Source: an uncultured Lachnoclostridium sp.
Lineage (GTDB): Bacteria > Bacillota > Clostridia > Lachnospirales > Lachnospiraceae
DNA: 64,000 bases
Direction: 5' to 3'
NCBI GenBank assembly: GCA_944381625.1
Contig: CALWLW010000007.1
Coordinates: 89,564-153,563 of the forward strand
Shown: positions 15,880 through 25,069 of the stretch, piece by piece
Layout of the letters: the number at the start of each line of letters is the position of its first letter
How positions within the stretch are numbered: position 1 is the stretch's first letter
Position numbers and translations under genes: made by a program
The notes under the pieces: model-generated
Told to the model about the DNA's origin: nothing
Databases searched by the model: none
The model's input: only the letters and a program-made list of their open reading frames with translations

Positions 15880-16692
15880 TCAGGGAATCGTTATACACTC
15901 CGCGTTTTGATAGAATTTTTCCAATATATCTTCCATGGAAGCACCTTCCTGAAACATACGGGACGCCGTATACAGACTGACGCCAAACCCGTGGCCGCTG
16001 CCCTTTACCGTAATCTGCAGACCGCCTTCCACCTCCTCTATCCAAAAACAGCTGGAATTCAGATGAAGCAGCGTCCGAAAGCTCTCCCCAGCCCACTCTG
16101 ACTCCCCGTTTTTCACCCATGTCACATAGCCCTGGGCGTCACGCACCATTTCAAATCCCTCCAGCGGCGCGGCACATCCCAGCGCTTCCTCCAGTTCCCT
16201 TTGCGTCAGCGTACATACCTGTAGATAGGACTGGGCTTCCAGATCCTCCGGGCATTCCACCGGGACCAGATACCCGTATCCTTCTCCCAGCAGGCTCCCG
16301 CTGCGGGTAGAGCCGGCGCTGACCGCATGGTACGGCAGTTCCCGGTATTCTCCGTCGATCCTGACCGCCCGCCCCCGCGTCTCCTGTACCGCCTGCAGAA
16401 GCCTCTCATAACCGCTTTCAGCGGATGTATAAGCATAATCCCGTTTTTCTATTTGTCCCTCCTGCTCCGCGGCGCACCCGGTACGGCAGATCACCGCCAT
16501 CAGTTCCAGAAGATCATCATCCATCCAGGATAAATCTTCCTGCGTCATCCGCTCCAGTACCCGGTATTCCAGCTCCGGCCAGTCATGCTCCTGGTGAATG
16601 CCCTGCCGTCCGTCCAATAAAAGCGTAATTGTATAAGGAAGGAACAGTGCCAGAAAACCGATGGCCGCCAGATTTTTCACATAATTTTTCAT
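15880..16692 (-). CDS. spoIID: Stage II sporulation protein D, divergent
   Basis: SpoIID is the mother-cell lytic transglycosylase that trims peptidoglycan so engulfing membranes can move around the forespore. This 270-residue protein has an N-terminal membrane anchor (about 6-26). Its signature regions are recognisable but drifted. The usual EALKAQAVAARTY region reads DLLELMAVICRTG, so the catalytic Glu position may be Asp. The C-terminal HGxGMSQxGA motif reads HGFGVSLYTA. It is 31 bases upstream of spoIIQ. The ATG at 16692 follows GAGGGG, which lies inside the terminator hairpin of the upstream glgP gene. Activity is uncertain. Confidence 0.8.
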   Translation of the reverse strand: MKNYVKNLAAIGFLALFLPYTITLLLDGRQGIHQEHDWPELEYRVLERMTQEDLSWMDDDLLELMAVICRTGCAAEQEGQIEKRDYAYTSAESGYERLLQAVQETRGRAVRIDGEYRELPYHAVSAGSTRSGSLLGEGYGYLVPVECPEDLEAQSYLQVCTLTQRELEEALGCAAPLEGFEMVRDAQGYVTWVKNGESEWAGESFRTLLHLNSSCFWIEEVEGGLQITVKGSGHGFGVSLYTASRMFQEGASMEDILEKFYQNAECITIP

Positions 16693-16739
16693 AATAAAAG
16701 CCCCTCTTCCCATTCTATGCGGAAGAGGGGGCTCTATTC
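16692..16739 (-). terminator. glgP terminator overlapping a sigma-E-like promoter of spoIID
   Basis: The stem AGCCCCTCTTCC (16699-16710) pairs with GGAAGAGGGGGCT (16721-16733). On the minus strand it is followed by TTTTATT. The same bases hold a sigma-E-like pair: GAATAG (16734-16739), 14 bp, CATAGAAT (16712-16719). They also hold the ribosome-binding site of spoIID. Confidence 0.6.
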
Positions 16740-16742
16740 AGA

Positions 16743-19208
16743 TTAGTTTTCTTCTAACTCCACAGTCACTTTGTCAAGCTTCCAGATTTCGTCCACGTAC
16801 TCTTTGATCGTACGGTCGGAAGTGAACTTGCCTGCGCATGCCACGTTCAGGATCGCTTTCTTTGCCCATCCTGCGGTGTCGCGGTAAGCCGCTTCCACGC
16901 GCTCCTGCGCCTGAGCATAGGAACGGAAATCTTTCAGGATGAAGTACGGGTCCGGTCTGTTATAGCCGCCGTCCACCAGCAGAGAGTTGTACAGCTCACG
17001 GAACAGCTCCGGATTGTTGGGGGAGAACTCTCCGTTGATCAGCTGCATCAGCACGTGACGGATATCCTGATCCGTATTGAACAGCTGGGAAGGATCGTAT
17101 CCGCCCTGTTTCTCCAGTGCGATGACTTCATCAGAACTCATACCGAAGATGAACGCGTTCTCTTCGCCCACTTCTTCCACAATCTCCACGTTGGCACCGT
17201 CCATGGTACCCAGCGTCACAGCGCCGTTCAGCATGAATTTCATGTTGCCGGTACCGGAAGCCTCCTTGGACGCGGTGGAAATCTGCTCGGACACGTCTGC
17301 CGCCGCGAAGATCCACTCTGCGTTGGACACCCGATAGTCCTCAATGAAGACGACCTTCAGCTTGCCTTTGATGGACGCGTCGTTGTTGACCACATCCGCC
17401 ACAGCGTTGATCAGCTTGATCGTCAGCTTCGCGCGCTGATAGCCGGCCGCCGCCTTCGCTCCGAAGATAAAGGTTCTGGGATAGAAATCCATCTCCGGAT
17501 GCTCTTTGATCTTATTATACAGGTACATCACATGCAGGATGTTCAGAAGCTGGCGCTTGTACTCATGCAGTCTCTTTACCTGGACGTCGAAGATGGATCT
17601 GGGATCCACGTCCACGCCGTTGTGCTCCTTGATATATTTTGCCAGACGGATCTTGTTCTGGTACTTGATGTTCATAAACTCGTGCTGTGCTTTCTCGTCG
17701 TCCGCATACAGCGCCAGCTTTTTGATCTGGGGAAGATCCGTGACCCACTCGTCTCCCACATGGGCCGTTACCCATTTGGCCAGAAGCGGATTTCCGTGAA
17801 GCAGGAAACGTCTCTGGGTGATACCGTTGGTCTTGTTGTTGAATTTCTCCGGCATCATCTCGTAGAAATCCTTCAGCTCCTGATTTTTCAGGATCTCCGT
17901 ATGCAGACGGGCCACGCCGTTCACCGAATATCCGGCCACAATCGCCAGATGCGCCATCTTCACCTGTCCGTCCATGATAATGGCCATCTTCTTGACCTTC
18001 TCATAGTTGTTCGGATATTTTGCCTGGATCTGATTCACAAATCTGCGGTTGATCTCCTCCACGATCTGGTAAATACGCGGAAGCAGTCTGGAGAACAGCT
18101 CGATGGGCCATTTTTCCAGCGCCTCTGCCATGATCGTGTGGTTGGTGTACGCGCAGGTCTTCGTGGTCACTTCCCACGCCTCATCCCACTCCAGGCCTTC
18201 CTCGTCCATGAGGATACGCATCAGCTCTGCCACTGCCACCGTCGGGTGCGTGTCGTTGAGCTGGAACGTGGCCTTTTCATAGAATTTGCGGATGTCGCTG
18301 TGAGCCCTCTTATACCGGTCCACAGCCGCCTGCACGCTGGCAGACACGAAGAAATACTGCTGTTTTAAGCGCAGCTCTTTTCCTGCCATGTGGTTGTCAT
18401 TGGGGTAAAGTACCTCCACCAGGTTGCGGGCCAGGTTCTCCTGCTCCACAGCCTTCTCATACTCACCTTTGTCAAAACGGTCCAGCTGGAAGGAGTTCAC
18501 TGCCTCCGCGTCCCAGATCCGCAGGGTGTCGATCACGTTGTTGCCGTATCCCACGATGGGCAGATCCACCGGGATCGCCAGCACCGTCTGATAGCCTTCC
18601 TGAATGAAGTGGTTCTTGCCGTTGCGGTTTTCAATACGCACATAGCCGCCGAATTTTACGGTCTTGGCATACTCCGGACGGCGCAGCTCGAACGGGTTGC
18701 CGTTCTTCAGCCACATATCCGGCACCTCCACCTGATAGCCGTCCACGATCTGCTGTTTGAACATACCGTAGCGGTAGCGGATGCCGCAGCCGTAGGCCGC
18801 ATAGCCCAGCGTAGCCAGGGAATCCAGGAAGCAGGCCGCCAGACGTCCCAGGCCTCCGTTGCCCAGAGCCGCATCCGGCTCCTGATCCTCGATCATATCC
18901 AGATCCAGGCCGATCTCCGCCAGCGCCTCTTTCACTTCATCATAAAAAGTCAGGTTGATAAGATTATTGCCCAGCGCGCGTCCCATCAGGAACTCCATGG
19001 ACATGTAGTAAACGATCTTCGGGTCAGATTTTTCAAATTCTTTCTGCGTTGCGATCCATGCATCCATGATCGCATCCTTGACGGCATAGCCCACAGCCTG
19101 GAAAATCTGCTGTTTGCTTGCCTCCTCGATCTCCTTGCGGAATAAAGTGCGTACATTATACTTTACGCTTCTGATAAAGAACTCCTTGTTGAAGGTTCTT
19201 TTGGCCAT
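16743..19208 (-). CDS. glgP: Glycogen/alpha-glucan phosphorylase
   Basis: An 821-residue GT35 phosphorylase that releases glucose-1-phosphate from glycogen or maltodextrins using pyridoxal phosphate. Full length for the family. The PLP lysine is about Lys657 in EASGTGNMKFMLNGA. The phosphate-site and glycine loops (DAALGNGGLGRLAACFLDS, given as GNGGLGRLAACFLDS) and the VKRLHEYKRQ segment are intact. It starts 12 bases after the ileS stop; the AGGAGG directly follows that stop codon. There is no room for a terminator, so it is probably co-transcribed with ileS under T-box control unless an internal promoter exists. Confidence 0.96.
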   Translation of the reverse strand: MAKRTFNKEFFIRSVKYNVRTLFRKEIEEASKQQIFQAVGYAVKDAIMDAWIATQKEFEKSDPKIVYYMSMEFLMGRALGNNLINLTFYDEVKEALAEIGLDLDMIEDQEPDAALGNGGLGRLAACFLDSLATLGYAAYGCGIRYRYGMFKQQIVDGYQVEVPDMWLKNGNPFELRRPEYAKTVKFGGYVRIENRNGKNHFIQEGYQTVLAIPVDLPIVGYGNNVIDTLRIWDAEAVNSFQLDRFDKGEYEKAVEQENLARNLVEVLYPNDNHMAGKELRLKQQYFFVSASVQAAVDRYKRAHSDIRKFYEKATFQLNDTHPTVAVAELMRILMDEEGLEWDEAWEVTTKTCAYTNHTIMAEALEKWPIELFSRLLPRIYQIVEEINRRFVNQIQAKYPNNYEKVKKMAIIMDGQVKMAHLAIVAGYSVNGVARLHTEILKNQELKDFYEMMPEKFNNKTNGITQRRFLLHGNPLLAKWVTAHVGDEWVTDLPQIKKLALYADDEKAQHEFMNIKYQNKIRLAKYIKEHNGVDVDPRSIFDVQVKRLHEYKRQLLNILHVMYLYNKIKEHPEMDFYPRTFIFGAKAAAGYQRAKLTIKLINAVADVVNNDASIKGKLKVVFIEDYRVSNAEWIFAAADVSEQISTASKEASGTGNMKFMLNGAVTLGTMDGANVEIVEEVGEENAFIFGMSSDEVIALEKQGGYDPSQLFNTDQDIRHVLMQLINGEFSPNNPELFRELYNSLLVDGGYNRPDPYFILKDFRSYAQAQERVEAAYRDTAGWAKKAILNVACAGKFTSDRTIKEYVDEIWKLDKVTVELEEN

Positions 19209-19220
19209 AATGTGCCTCCT

Positions 19221-22200
19221 TTACTGTTTTTCAACGCCGAGAATTACGGTCTCCCCATTGATACTCCACTCTTTTGTATAGCCTTTTGCAGATCCTGTGA
19301 GGATTGACGACGCCTGCACTTCGTTCTGAATATAGCTGCAGAACGCGTTCATCAATCCGGCGATCTTTTCATTGCCTTCGCTGTATACCGTGATCTTATC
19401 CATCACTTCAAAACCGGCTTCTTTCCTCATAGTCTGAATCTTGCTGATGATCTCGCGGACAAAACCTTCCTCGATCAGCGCTTCATTCAGATTGGTGTCC
19501 AGAACCACGGTCACCTGATTGTCCGCTTCTGTCACAAAGCCCTCCATCTGGGCGGTATCAATAAGCAGATCCTCTTTTGATAATACCACGGCTGTTCCGT
19601 CAATGTCAAATGACAGGCTTCCAGCCGTTTCCAGTTCTTCCATGGCCCGGCGGCCGTCCATCTCCGTCAGGTGGCTGCGGATGCCGTTCAGGAGCTTCCC
19701 ATACTTGGGCCCTACCGTCTTGAGCTGCGGTTTGAACGTATAGCTGGTAAATCCGCTCAGATCGTCGCGGAACTCCACCTTCTTCACATTCAGCTCATCG
19801 GCGATGATGTTCAGGTATTCTCCCTCCAACTCTTTTCCGGCGCGCACGTACATGGTGCCGATGGGCTGGCGGTTCTTGATATTGGCCGTGTTGCGGGCAG
19901 CGCGGCCCAGCACAACGATATCCAGGATCTCCTCCATGGCCGCTTCCAGATCCTTGTCGATCAGCTCTGCGTTGACTGCCGGGAAATCGCACAGATGGAT
20001 GCTCTCCGGCGCGCTCTTGTCGATGCTGCACACCAGATTCTGGTAGATCTCCTCCGTCATGAACGGGATCATGGGCGCCGCGGCTTTGGCGATGGTCACC
20101 AGCGCCGTATGCAGCGTCATGTAAGCGTTGATCTTGTCCTGCTCCATGCCTTTCGCCCAGAAACGCTCACGGTTTCTTCTCACATACCAGTTGCTCATCT
20201 CATCCACAAACTCCTGAAGCGCTCTCGCCGCCTCCGGGATCCGGTAATGCTCCAGGTCGCTGTCCACCTCGCCCACTACAGAGTTCAGTTTGGAGAGCAG
20301 CCAACGGTCCATTACGTTCAGGGATTTCTCATCCAGCGTATATTTAGTCGCGTCAAAATTGTCAATGTTCGCATAAAGCACGAAGAACGCGTAGGTATTC
20401 CACAGGGTTCCCAGGAACTTACGCTGTCCCTCCTGTACAGCTTTTCCATGGAAACGGTTGGGCAGCCACGGCGCGCTGTTGATATAGAAATACCAGCGGA
20501 TGGCGTCCGCGCCATAGGTCTCCAGCGCATCAAAGGGATCTACCGCATTTCCTTTGGATTTGCTCATCTTCTGGCCGTTCTCGTCCTGTACATGGCCGAG
20601 CACGATCACGTTCTCATAAGCAGCCCTGTTAAAGAGCAGCGTGGACTCTGCCAGCAGGGAGTAGAACCATCCTCTGGTCTGATCCACCGCTTCCGAGATG
20701 AACTGAGCAGGGAACTGCTGCTCAAACACATCCTTGTTCTCAAACGGATAGTGGTGCTGGGCAAAGGGCATAGCCCCGGAGTCAAACCAGCAGTCGATCA
20801 CTTCCGGCACCCGGTGCATCTTCTTCCCGCATTCGGGACAGGTGATCTGGATCTCGTCGATATACGGACGGTGAAGCTCCACCGTCTTCGCTCTCTCGTC
20901 CCCGCTCATCTCGCACAGCTCCTGGCGGCTTCCGATGGAATGCATGTGGCCGCAGTCCGGGCATTCCCAGATATTTAACGGCGTGCCCCAGTAACGGTTT
21001 CTGGAGATTCCCCAATCCTGTACATTCTCCAGCCAGTCACCGAAACGTCCTTTTCCGATGCTCTCCGGAATCCAGTTGATGGTATTGTTGTTGCGGATCA
21101 GGTCCTCCTTTACCGCCGTCATCTTGATGAACCAGGATTCCCGCGCGTAGTAGATCAGCGGCGTATCGCAGCGCCAGCAGTGGGGATAATCATGCTCGAA
21201 CCTGGGCGCGTCGAACAGTTTGCCCTCTTCGTCCAGATCCTTCAGGATCATGGGATCCGCCTTTTTCACAAAGACGCCGGCATAGGGCGTGCCGTCGGTC
21301 ATATTTCCTGCTCCGTCCACAAACTGTACGAAGGGAAGCCCGTATTTCTGGCCCACCCGGTTGTCGTCCTCACCGAAAGCCGGCGCCGTATGGACGATGC
21401 CCGTACCGTCGCTCATGGTTACGTAGCCGTCGCAGACCACATAATGTCCTTTTTTCTTCTGTTTTGCCACCGCCTCGCCGGTGCAGGCAAACAGCGGCTC
21501 ATATTCTTTATATTCCAGGTCCGAGCCCTTATATGTCTCCAGAACCTCATACGCCGGCTTGTCTTCTTCCGCCAGCTTTCCAAGCACCGTATCCAGAAGC
21601 GCTTCCGCCATATAATAAGTATAACCGTCCGCGGCCTTTACCTTGCAGTAGGTCTCCTCCGGGTTCACGCAGAGAGCCACGTTGGAAGGAAGCGTCCAGG
21701 GCGTGGTGGTCCAGGCCAGGAAGTAAGCATCCTCCCCGGTCACCTTAAAGCGCACGATGGCCGAGCGCTCCTTCACCGTCTTGTATCCCTGGGATACCTC
21801 CTGAGAAGACAGCGGCGTACCGCAGCGCGGGCAGTAGGGGACAATCTTGAAGCCCTTGTACAGCAGCCCTTTATCCCAGATGGTCTTGAGCGCCCACCAC
21901 TCGGACTCGATATAATTGTCCTCATAAGTCACATACGGATCGTCCATATCCGCCCAGAAACCTACAGTGGAGGAAAAATCCTCCCACATCCCTTTGTATT
22001 TCCAGACGCTCTTCTTGCATTCTTTGATGAAGGGCTCCATGCCATAATCTTCAATCTGCTCTTTTCCGTTCAGTCCCAGCTTGCGCTCCACTTCCAGCTC
22101 CACCGGGAGACCATGGGTATCCCAGCCGGCCTTTCTGGGCACCATATACCCCTTCATGGTACGGTATCTGGGAATCATATCCTTGATCACGCGGGTCAGG

Positions 22201-22379
22201 ACATGACCGATGTGCGGCTTTCCGTTCGCCGTGGGCGGACCGTCATAGAAAGTGTACACCGGACCTTCCTTACGGTTTTCCATGCTTTTCCGGAATGTAT
22301 CATGCTCTTTCCAGAAATTTTCCACTTCTTTTTCCCGGCCCACAAAGTTCATGTCTGCATTCACTTTGCTGTAAATCAT
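19221..22379 (-). CDS. ileS: Isoleucyl-tRNA synthetase, type 2 (eukaryote-like)
   Basis: A 1052-residue class I synthetase that charges tRNA-Ile and edits mischarged valine. HIGH is at residues 56-59 in NGKPHIGHVLTR and KMSKS at 604-608. The N-terminal signature DGPPTANGKPHIGH and the long C-terminus match type 2 bacterial enzymes, which resemble eukaryotic and archaeal IleRS and are naturally tolerant to mupirocin. Type 1 enzymes have DGPPYANGxIHIGH instead. The CPxCG zinc-like pair (CPDCGH, CPECGK) lies in the middle. AAGGAGG precedes the start. Expression is controlled by the T-box leader upstream. Confidence 0.97.
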   Translation of the reverse strand: MIYSKVNADMNFVGREKEVENFWKEHDTFRKSMENRKEGPVYTFYDGPPTANGKPHIGHVLTRVIKDMIPRYRTMKGYMVPRKAGWDTHGLPVELEVERKLGLNGKEQIEDYGMEPFIKECKKSVWKYKGMWEDFSSTVGFWADMDDPYVTYEDNYIESEWWALKTIWDKGLLYKGFKIVPYCPRCGTPLSSQEVSQGYKTVKERSAIVRFKVTGEDAYFLAWTTTPWTLPSNVALCVNPEETYCKVKAADGYTYYMAEALLDTVLGKLAEEDKPAYEVLETYKGSDLEYKEYEPLFACTGEAVAKQKKKGHYVVCDGYVTMSDGTGIVHTAPAFGEDDNRVGQKYGLPFVQFVDGAGNMTDGTPYAGVFVKKADPMILKDLDEEGKLFDAPRFEHDYPHCWRCDTPLIYYARESWFIKMTAVKEDLIRNNNTINWIPESIGKGRFGDWLENVQDWGISRNRYWGTPLNIWECPDCGHMHSIGSRQELCEMSGDERAKTVELHRPYIDEIQITCPECGKKMHRVPEVIDCWFDSGAMPFAQHHYPFENKDVFEQQFPAQFISEAVDQTRGWFYSLLAESTLLFNRAAYENVIVLGHVQDENGQKMSKSKGNAVDPFDALETYGADAIRWYFYINSAPWLPNRFHGKAVQEGQRKFLGTLWNTYAFFVLYANIDNFDATKYTLDEKSLNVMDRWLLSKLNSVVGEVDSDLEHYRIPEAARALQEFVDEMSNWYVRRNRERFWAKGMEQDKINAYMTLHTALVTIAKAAAPMIPFMTEEIYQNLVCSIDKSAPESIHLCDFPAVNAELIDKDLEAAMEEILDIVVLGRAARNTANIKNRQPIGTMYVRAGKELEGEYLNIIADELNVKKVEFRDDLSGFTSYTFKPQLKTVGPKYGKLLNGIRSHLTEMDGRRAMEELETAGSLSFDIDGTAVVLSKEDLLIDTAQMEGFVTEADNQVTVVLDTNLNEALIEEGFVREIISKIQTMRKEAGFEVMDKITVYSEGNEKIAGLMNAFCSYIQNEVQASSILTGSAKGYTKEWSINGETVILGVEKQ

Positions 22380-22400
22380 CTGACAACCTCCTTACTAATT

Positions 22401-22646
22401 AAAAAAGCTCCGTCCTGTCATGAGGACGGAGCATACTGCCCGTTTGTAAACCACCTGTAACGACATACCATCATATGCGCTCCCTCTAACGGCGGAACAC
22501 CGTCGGTACCTACTCGCCCTGTCCGCGCTTTCAGCCCGCAGCTCGGAAGTGATGTTCAGAAGTCTGTACTCTTGCCGGGCTTCCACCATCCCCGGTTCGC
22601 TGGGAATTTCCATTCTCCCTACTGTCTTCGTCACAGCCTTTTACAC
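22401..22646 (-). ncRNA. T-box leader (Ile) of ileS
   Basis: The leader has typical T-box parts in order on the minus strand. It opens with a GACGAAGACAGTAG start, then an AGCGAACCGGGG...GGTGGAAGCCCGG stem, and a specifier region GAACATCACTTCC with ATC (Ile) at 22551-22553. A T-box-like AGGTGG...AC segment follows near 22447-22457. The intrinsic terminator is GCTCCGTCC...GGACGGAGC (22407-22432) plus TTTTTT. Uncharged tRNA-Ile should stabilise the antiterminator and raise ileS (and glgP) expression. Confidence 0.85.
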
Positions 22647-22653
22647 AAATGCC

Positions 22654-22683
22654 ATTATAAGGGGATTTTCCCCATTTTGTCAA
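22654..22683 (-). promoter_or_regulatory. Promoter of the ileS T-box leader
   Basis: TTGACA (22678-22683), 18 bp, TATAAT (22654-22659) on the minus strand. The spacer contains a GGGGAAAATCCCC palindrome. Confidence 0.75.
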
Positions 22684-22795
22684 GGTTTTATAAACTTTTC
22701 CGCTCTTCTCTTGCATGGTTACCATAAATAATTTATAATGAGGAAGACTTACACATTGACCGCATCTAAACTATGATTATAAAAGAGGTTTATTC

Positions 22796-24328
22796 ATGAA
22801 ACGTTTATATAGATATACCGCTTCTGTTCTGGCGGCGGCGCTCTGCCTGTCTGCCGCCCTGTCTTTCCCCGCGTCCGCTGCAGTGGAAGAATACGGGCTC
22901 ACCCCCGAAGAACGCTATTATATGGAGATCCAGTCCAATTCCTGGGAAAACTGGCCGTCCGGTCCCCAGGTATACGCCGAGTCCGCCATCGTGATGGAGG
23001 CGTCCACCGGCACCATCCTGTACGCCAAGAATATAGACGATCAGCATTATCCCGCCAGCATCACCAAAGTCATGACCGTACTGCTGGCTCTGGAGAACTG
23101 TGATCTGGACGAAGAAGTCACCTTCTCCCACAATGCCGTCTATTCCATCGACTACGCCAGCAGCCATATCGCCAGGGACGAAGGCGAGGTCCTGACTGTG
23201 GAAGAGTGCCTGTACGCCATCCTGCTGGAATCTGCCAACGAATGCAGCAACGCCATCGCGGAGCACATCGCCGGCACCACGGAAGCATTTGCAGAGCTGA
23301 TGAACGAGCGGGCGGCCCAGCTGGGATGCACCAATACGCACTTCGCCAACCCCCACGGCCTTCCGGACGAGAACCACTATACCTCCGCCCATGATATGGC
23401 CCTGATCCTTAAGGAAGCGGTGAAGCACGAGACCTTCCGCCGCATCAGCAGCACGTCCCGCTATACCCTGCGGGCGACCAACCTGAAAGACGAAGAGCTT
23501 CTGATGAACAATCATCACTACATGATCTCCGCCTATAAGACGTCCCGCTTTCTGGACGACACGGTCTTCGCAGGCAAGACCGGATACACCTCCGTGGCAT
23601 TGAATACGCTGGTCACCTGCGCCACCAGAAACGGCATGGATCTGCTCTGCGTAACCATGAAATCCCAGGGCAGCGGCGAGCAGGGCGTGCCCATCTATAC
23701 GGATACGGCCAATCTGCTGGACTATGCCGGTGAGAATTTCCAGAAGGTCAACATCTCACAGAACGAGACAAACTTTACCATCAACCAGAACGAACTGTTC
23801 AGCACCGGCAGTTCTTTCTTTGAAAATACCACGCCCATGATCGAACTGGATTCGGACGGATATGTGATCCTCCCGGTGGGCACGGAATTCTCCGCCGCCT
23901 CCCCCCAGCTGGAATTTGTGGACGGGGACGACGAAGTGATCGCCACTCTGACCTACACCTACGCGGGGCAGGAGGTGGGTTCCACGGACCTGCTGATGAC
24001 CGGAACCGATATCCAGGAATTCAGTTTCCAGAAGATCGACGAGGGGGATGAGTCCTCCGATACCATCAGCCAGGCGGACGGCACCCAGGTACGCCTGATC
24101 AAGATCAACCTGCGCACCATCGGCATCGCCGCAGGCGTCATTGTCTTGGCCGCGGCGCTCATTTTTGCGGGGTGGAAATTATCCGGCAGCCTCTCTATCA
24201 ACTGGGCGCCTTTAAGAACCTGGAAGCGGCGATGGTCAGACCGCAACGCCTTCGGCAATCAGAACCGGATCCGTTACCGCAGCTGGAAGCGCCGGAGGAA
24301 AATCAACTGGAAATTCTGGAAAAAATAG
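22796..24328 (+). CDS. D-alanyl-D-alanine carboxypeptidase (DacF-like, S11 family)
   Basis: A 510-residue penicillin-binding protein that removes the terminal D-Ala of pentapeptide stems. It has a signal peptide (about 1-29). The active-site motifs are SITK with Ser88 and Lys91, SAN (146-148) and KTG (261-263), all intact. The catalytic domain is followed by a beta-rich domain (about 310-430), a transmembrane helix (about 445-465) and a very basic cytoplasmic tail rich in Arg/Lys/Trp. The tail differs from the amphipathic helix that usually anchors this family. It converges with the Crp/Fnr gene with no intergenic space. Confidence 0.92.
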   Translation: MKRLYRYTASVLAAALCLSAALSFPASAAVEEYGLTPEERYYMEIQSNSWENWPSGPQVYAESAIVMEASTGTILYAKNIDDQHYPASITKVMTVLLALENCDLDEEVTFSHNAVYSIDYASSHIARDEGEVLTVEECLYAILLESANECSNAIAEHIAGTTEAFAELMNERAAQLGCTNTHFANPHGLPDENHYTSAHDMALILKEAVKHETFRRISSTSRYTLRATNLKDEELLMNNHHYMISAYKTSRFLDDTVFAGKTGYTSVALNTLVTCATRNGMDLLCVTMKSQGSGEQGVPIYTDTANLLDYAGENFQKVNISQNETNFTINQNELFSTGSSFFENTTPMIELDSDGYVILPVGTEFSAASPQLEFVDGDDEVIATLTYTYAGQEVGSTDLLMTGTDIQEFSFQKIDEGDESSDTISQADGTQVRLIKINLRTIGIAAGVIVLAAALIFAGWKLSGSLSINWAPLRTWKRRWSDRNAFGNQNRIRYRSWKRRRKINWKFWKK

Positions 24329-24967
24329 TCAAATGAGATTCTTCAGGCGGAAGCGGTTCCTGTGATAATCCAGGAGCCCTTCCGCTTTCATTCTGCTCAA
24401 TTCCCGGGACATGGCGCTTCTGTCCACTGACAGATAGTCGGCAAGCTGCTGCCGGTTGAACGGAATAGCAAATTCTGGGCCTCCCTGCTTTTCCGCTTCC
24501 AGGGAAAGATAGGACAGCACCTTATCCCTTGTGCTTTTCTGGGCCATATGCTCCATCTTGTGCGTGAGCATCAGATTCTTTTCCGCCAGGATCGTGAGCA
24601 GGTTGCGGATCAGCCGAGTATGAAATGAGCATGCTGACGAACATACGGTCAGTATTCTCTTCACATCCAAAAACAGAACCTCCGTATCCTCTGCCGCAAT
24701 CACGTCCACCTCCAGCCCCTGCCGCGGCAGGCAGGCATATACCTCGCCGAACATCTGTCCCGGAGAAGCCTGGCCCAATATGGAACGGTTCCCCCAGAAA
24801 TCATCCTTCACCATGTGGACAGAGCCTTCAAGCACCATCCCCATCTCCGAGGTGCGCCCGCCTCTGCCCAGCACTGTGCTTCCTTTTTTATACTGTTTCT
24901 TTTTCGCATTCAGACATTTCAGCATCTCTGAACGATCATCTTCTTTTATTCCGTCGAACAGATCCAT
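24329..24967 (-). CDS. Crp/Fnr family regulator, probable regulator of hcp
   Basis: A 212-residue regulator with an N-terminal cyclic-nucleotide-like beta barrel (about 15-125), a dimer helix and a C-terminal winged helix (NRQQLADYLSVDRSAMSRELSRMK, given as LADYLSVDRSAMSRELSRM; about 168-190). The four-Cys iron-sulfur motif of Fnr is absent; two Cys (CSSAC) lie in the middle. It is divergent from the hydroxylamine reductase gene, the usual setting for HcpR-type nitrosative stress sensors. A short palindrome lies between them. The sensing ligand cannot be read from the sequence. Confidence 0.85.
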   Translation of the reverse strand: MDLFDGIKEDDRSEMLKCLNAKKKQYKKGSTVLGRGGRTSEMGMVLEGSVHMVKDDFWGNRSILGQASPGQMFGEVYACLPRQGLEVDVIAAEDTEVLFLDVKRILTVCSSACSFHTRLIRNLLTILAEKNLMLTHKMEHMAQKSTRDKVLSYLSLEAEKQGGPEFAIPFNRQQLADYLSVDRSAMSRELSRMKAEGLLDYHRNRFRLKNLI

Positions 24968-24980
24968 ATTTCTTCCTTTC

Positions 24981-24994
24981 GTTGCAAATACAAC
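24981..24994. promoter_or_regulatory. Candidate operator between Crp/Fnr gene and hcp
   Basis: GTTG-N6-CAAC inverted repeat within the 102-bp divergent intergenic region. It is the only clear dyad there. It lies about 13 bp upstream of the regulator's start and 75 bp upstream of hcp. Confidence 0.4.
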
Positions 24995-25069
24995 AGAATT
25001 TATAACTGGTTTTCATTATACTATACCTGCAAGCCAAAAACACGCAGAATCTTAGACAAGGAGAAAAAT

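Noticed and set aside
21180..22460. Long plus-strand reading frame antisense to ileS
   Set aside because: It lies wholly opposite conserved IleRS sequence, lacks a ribosome site and has no recognisable protein features. Similar long antisense frames over glgP, ribBA and the giant island gene were rejected for the same reason.
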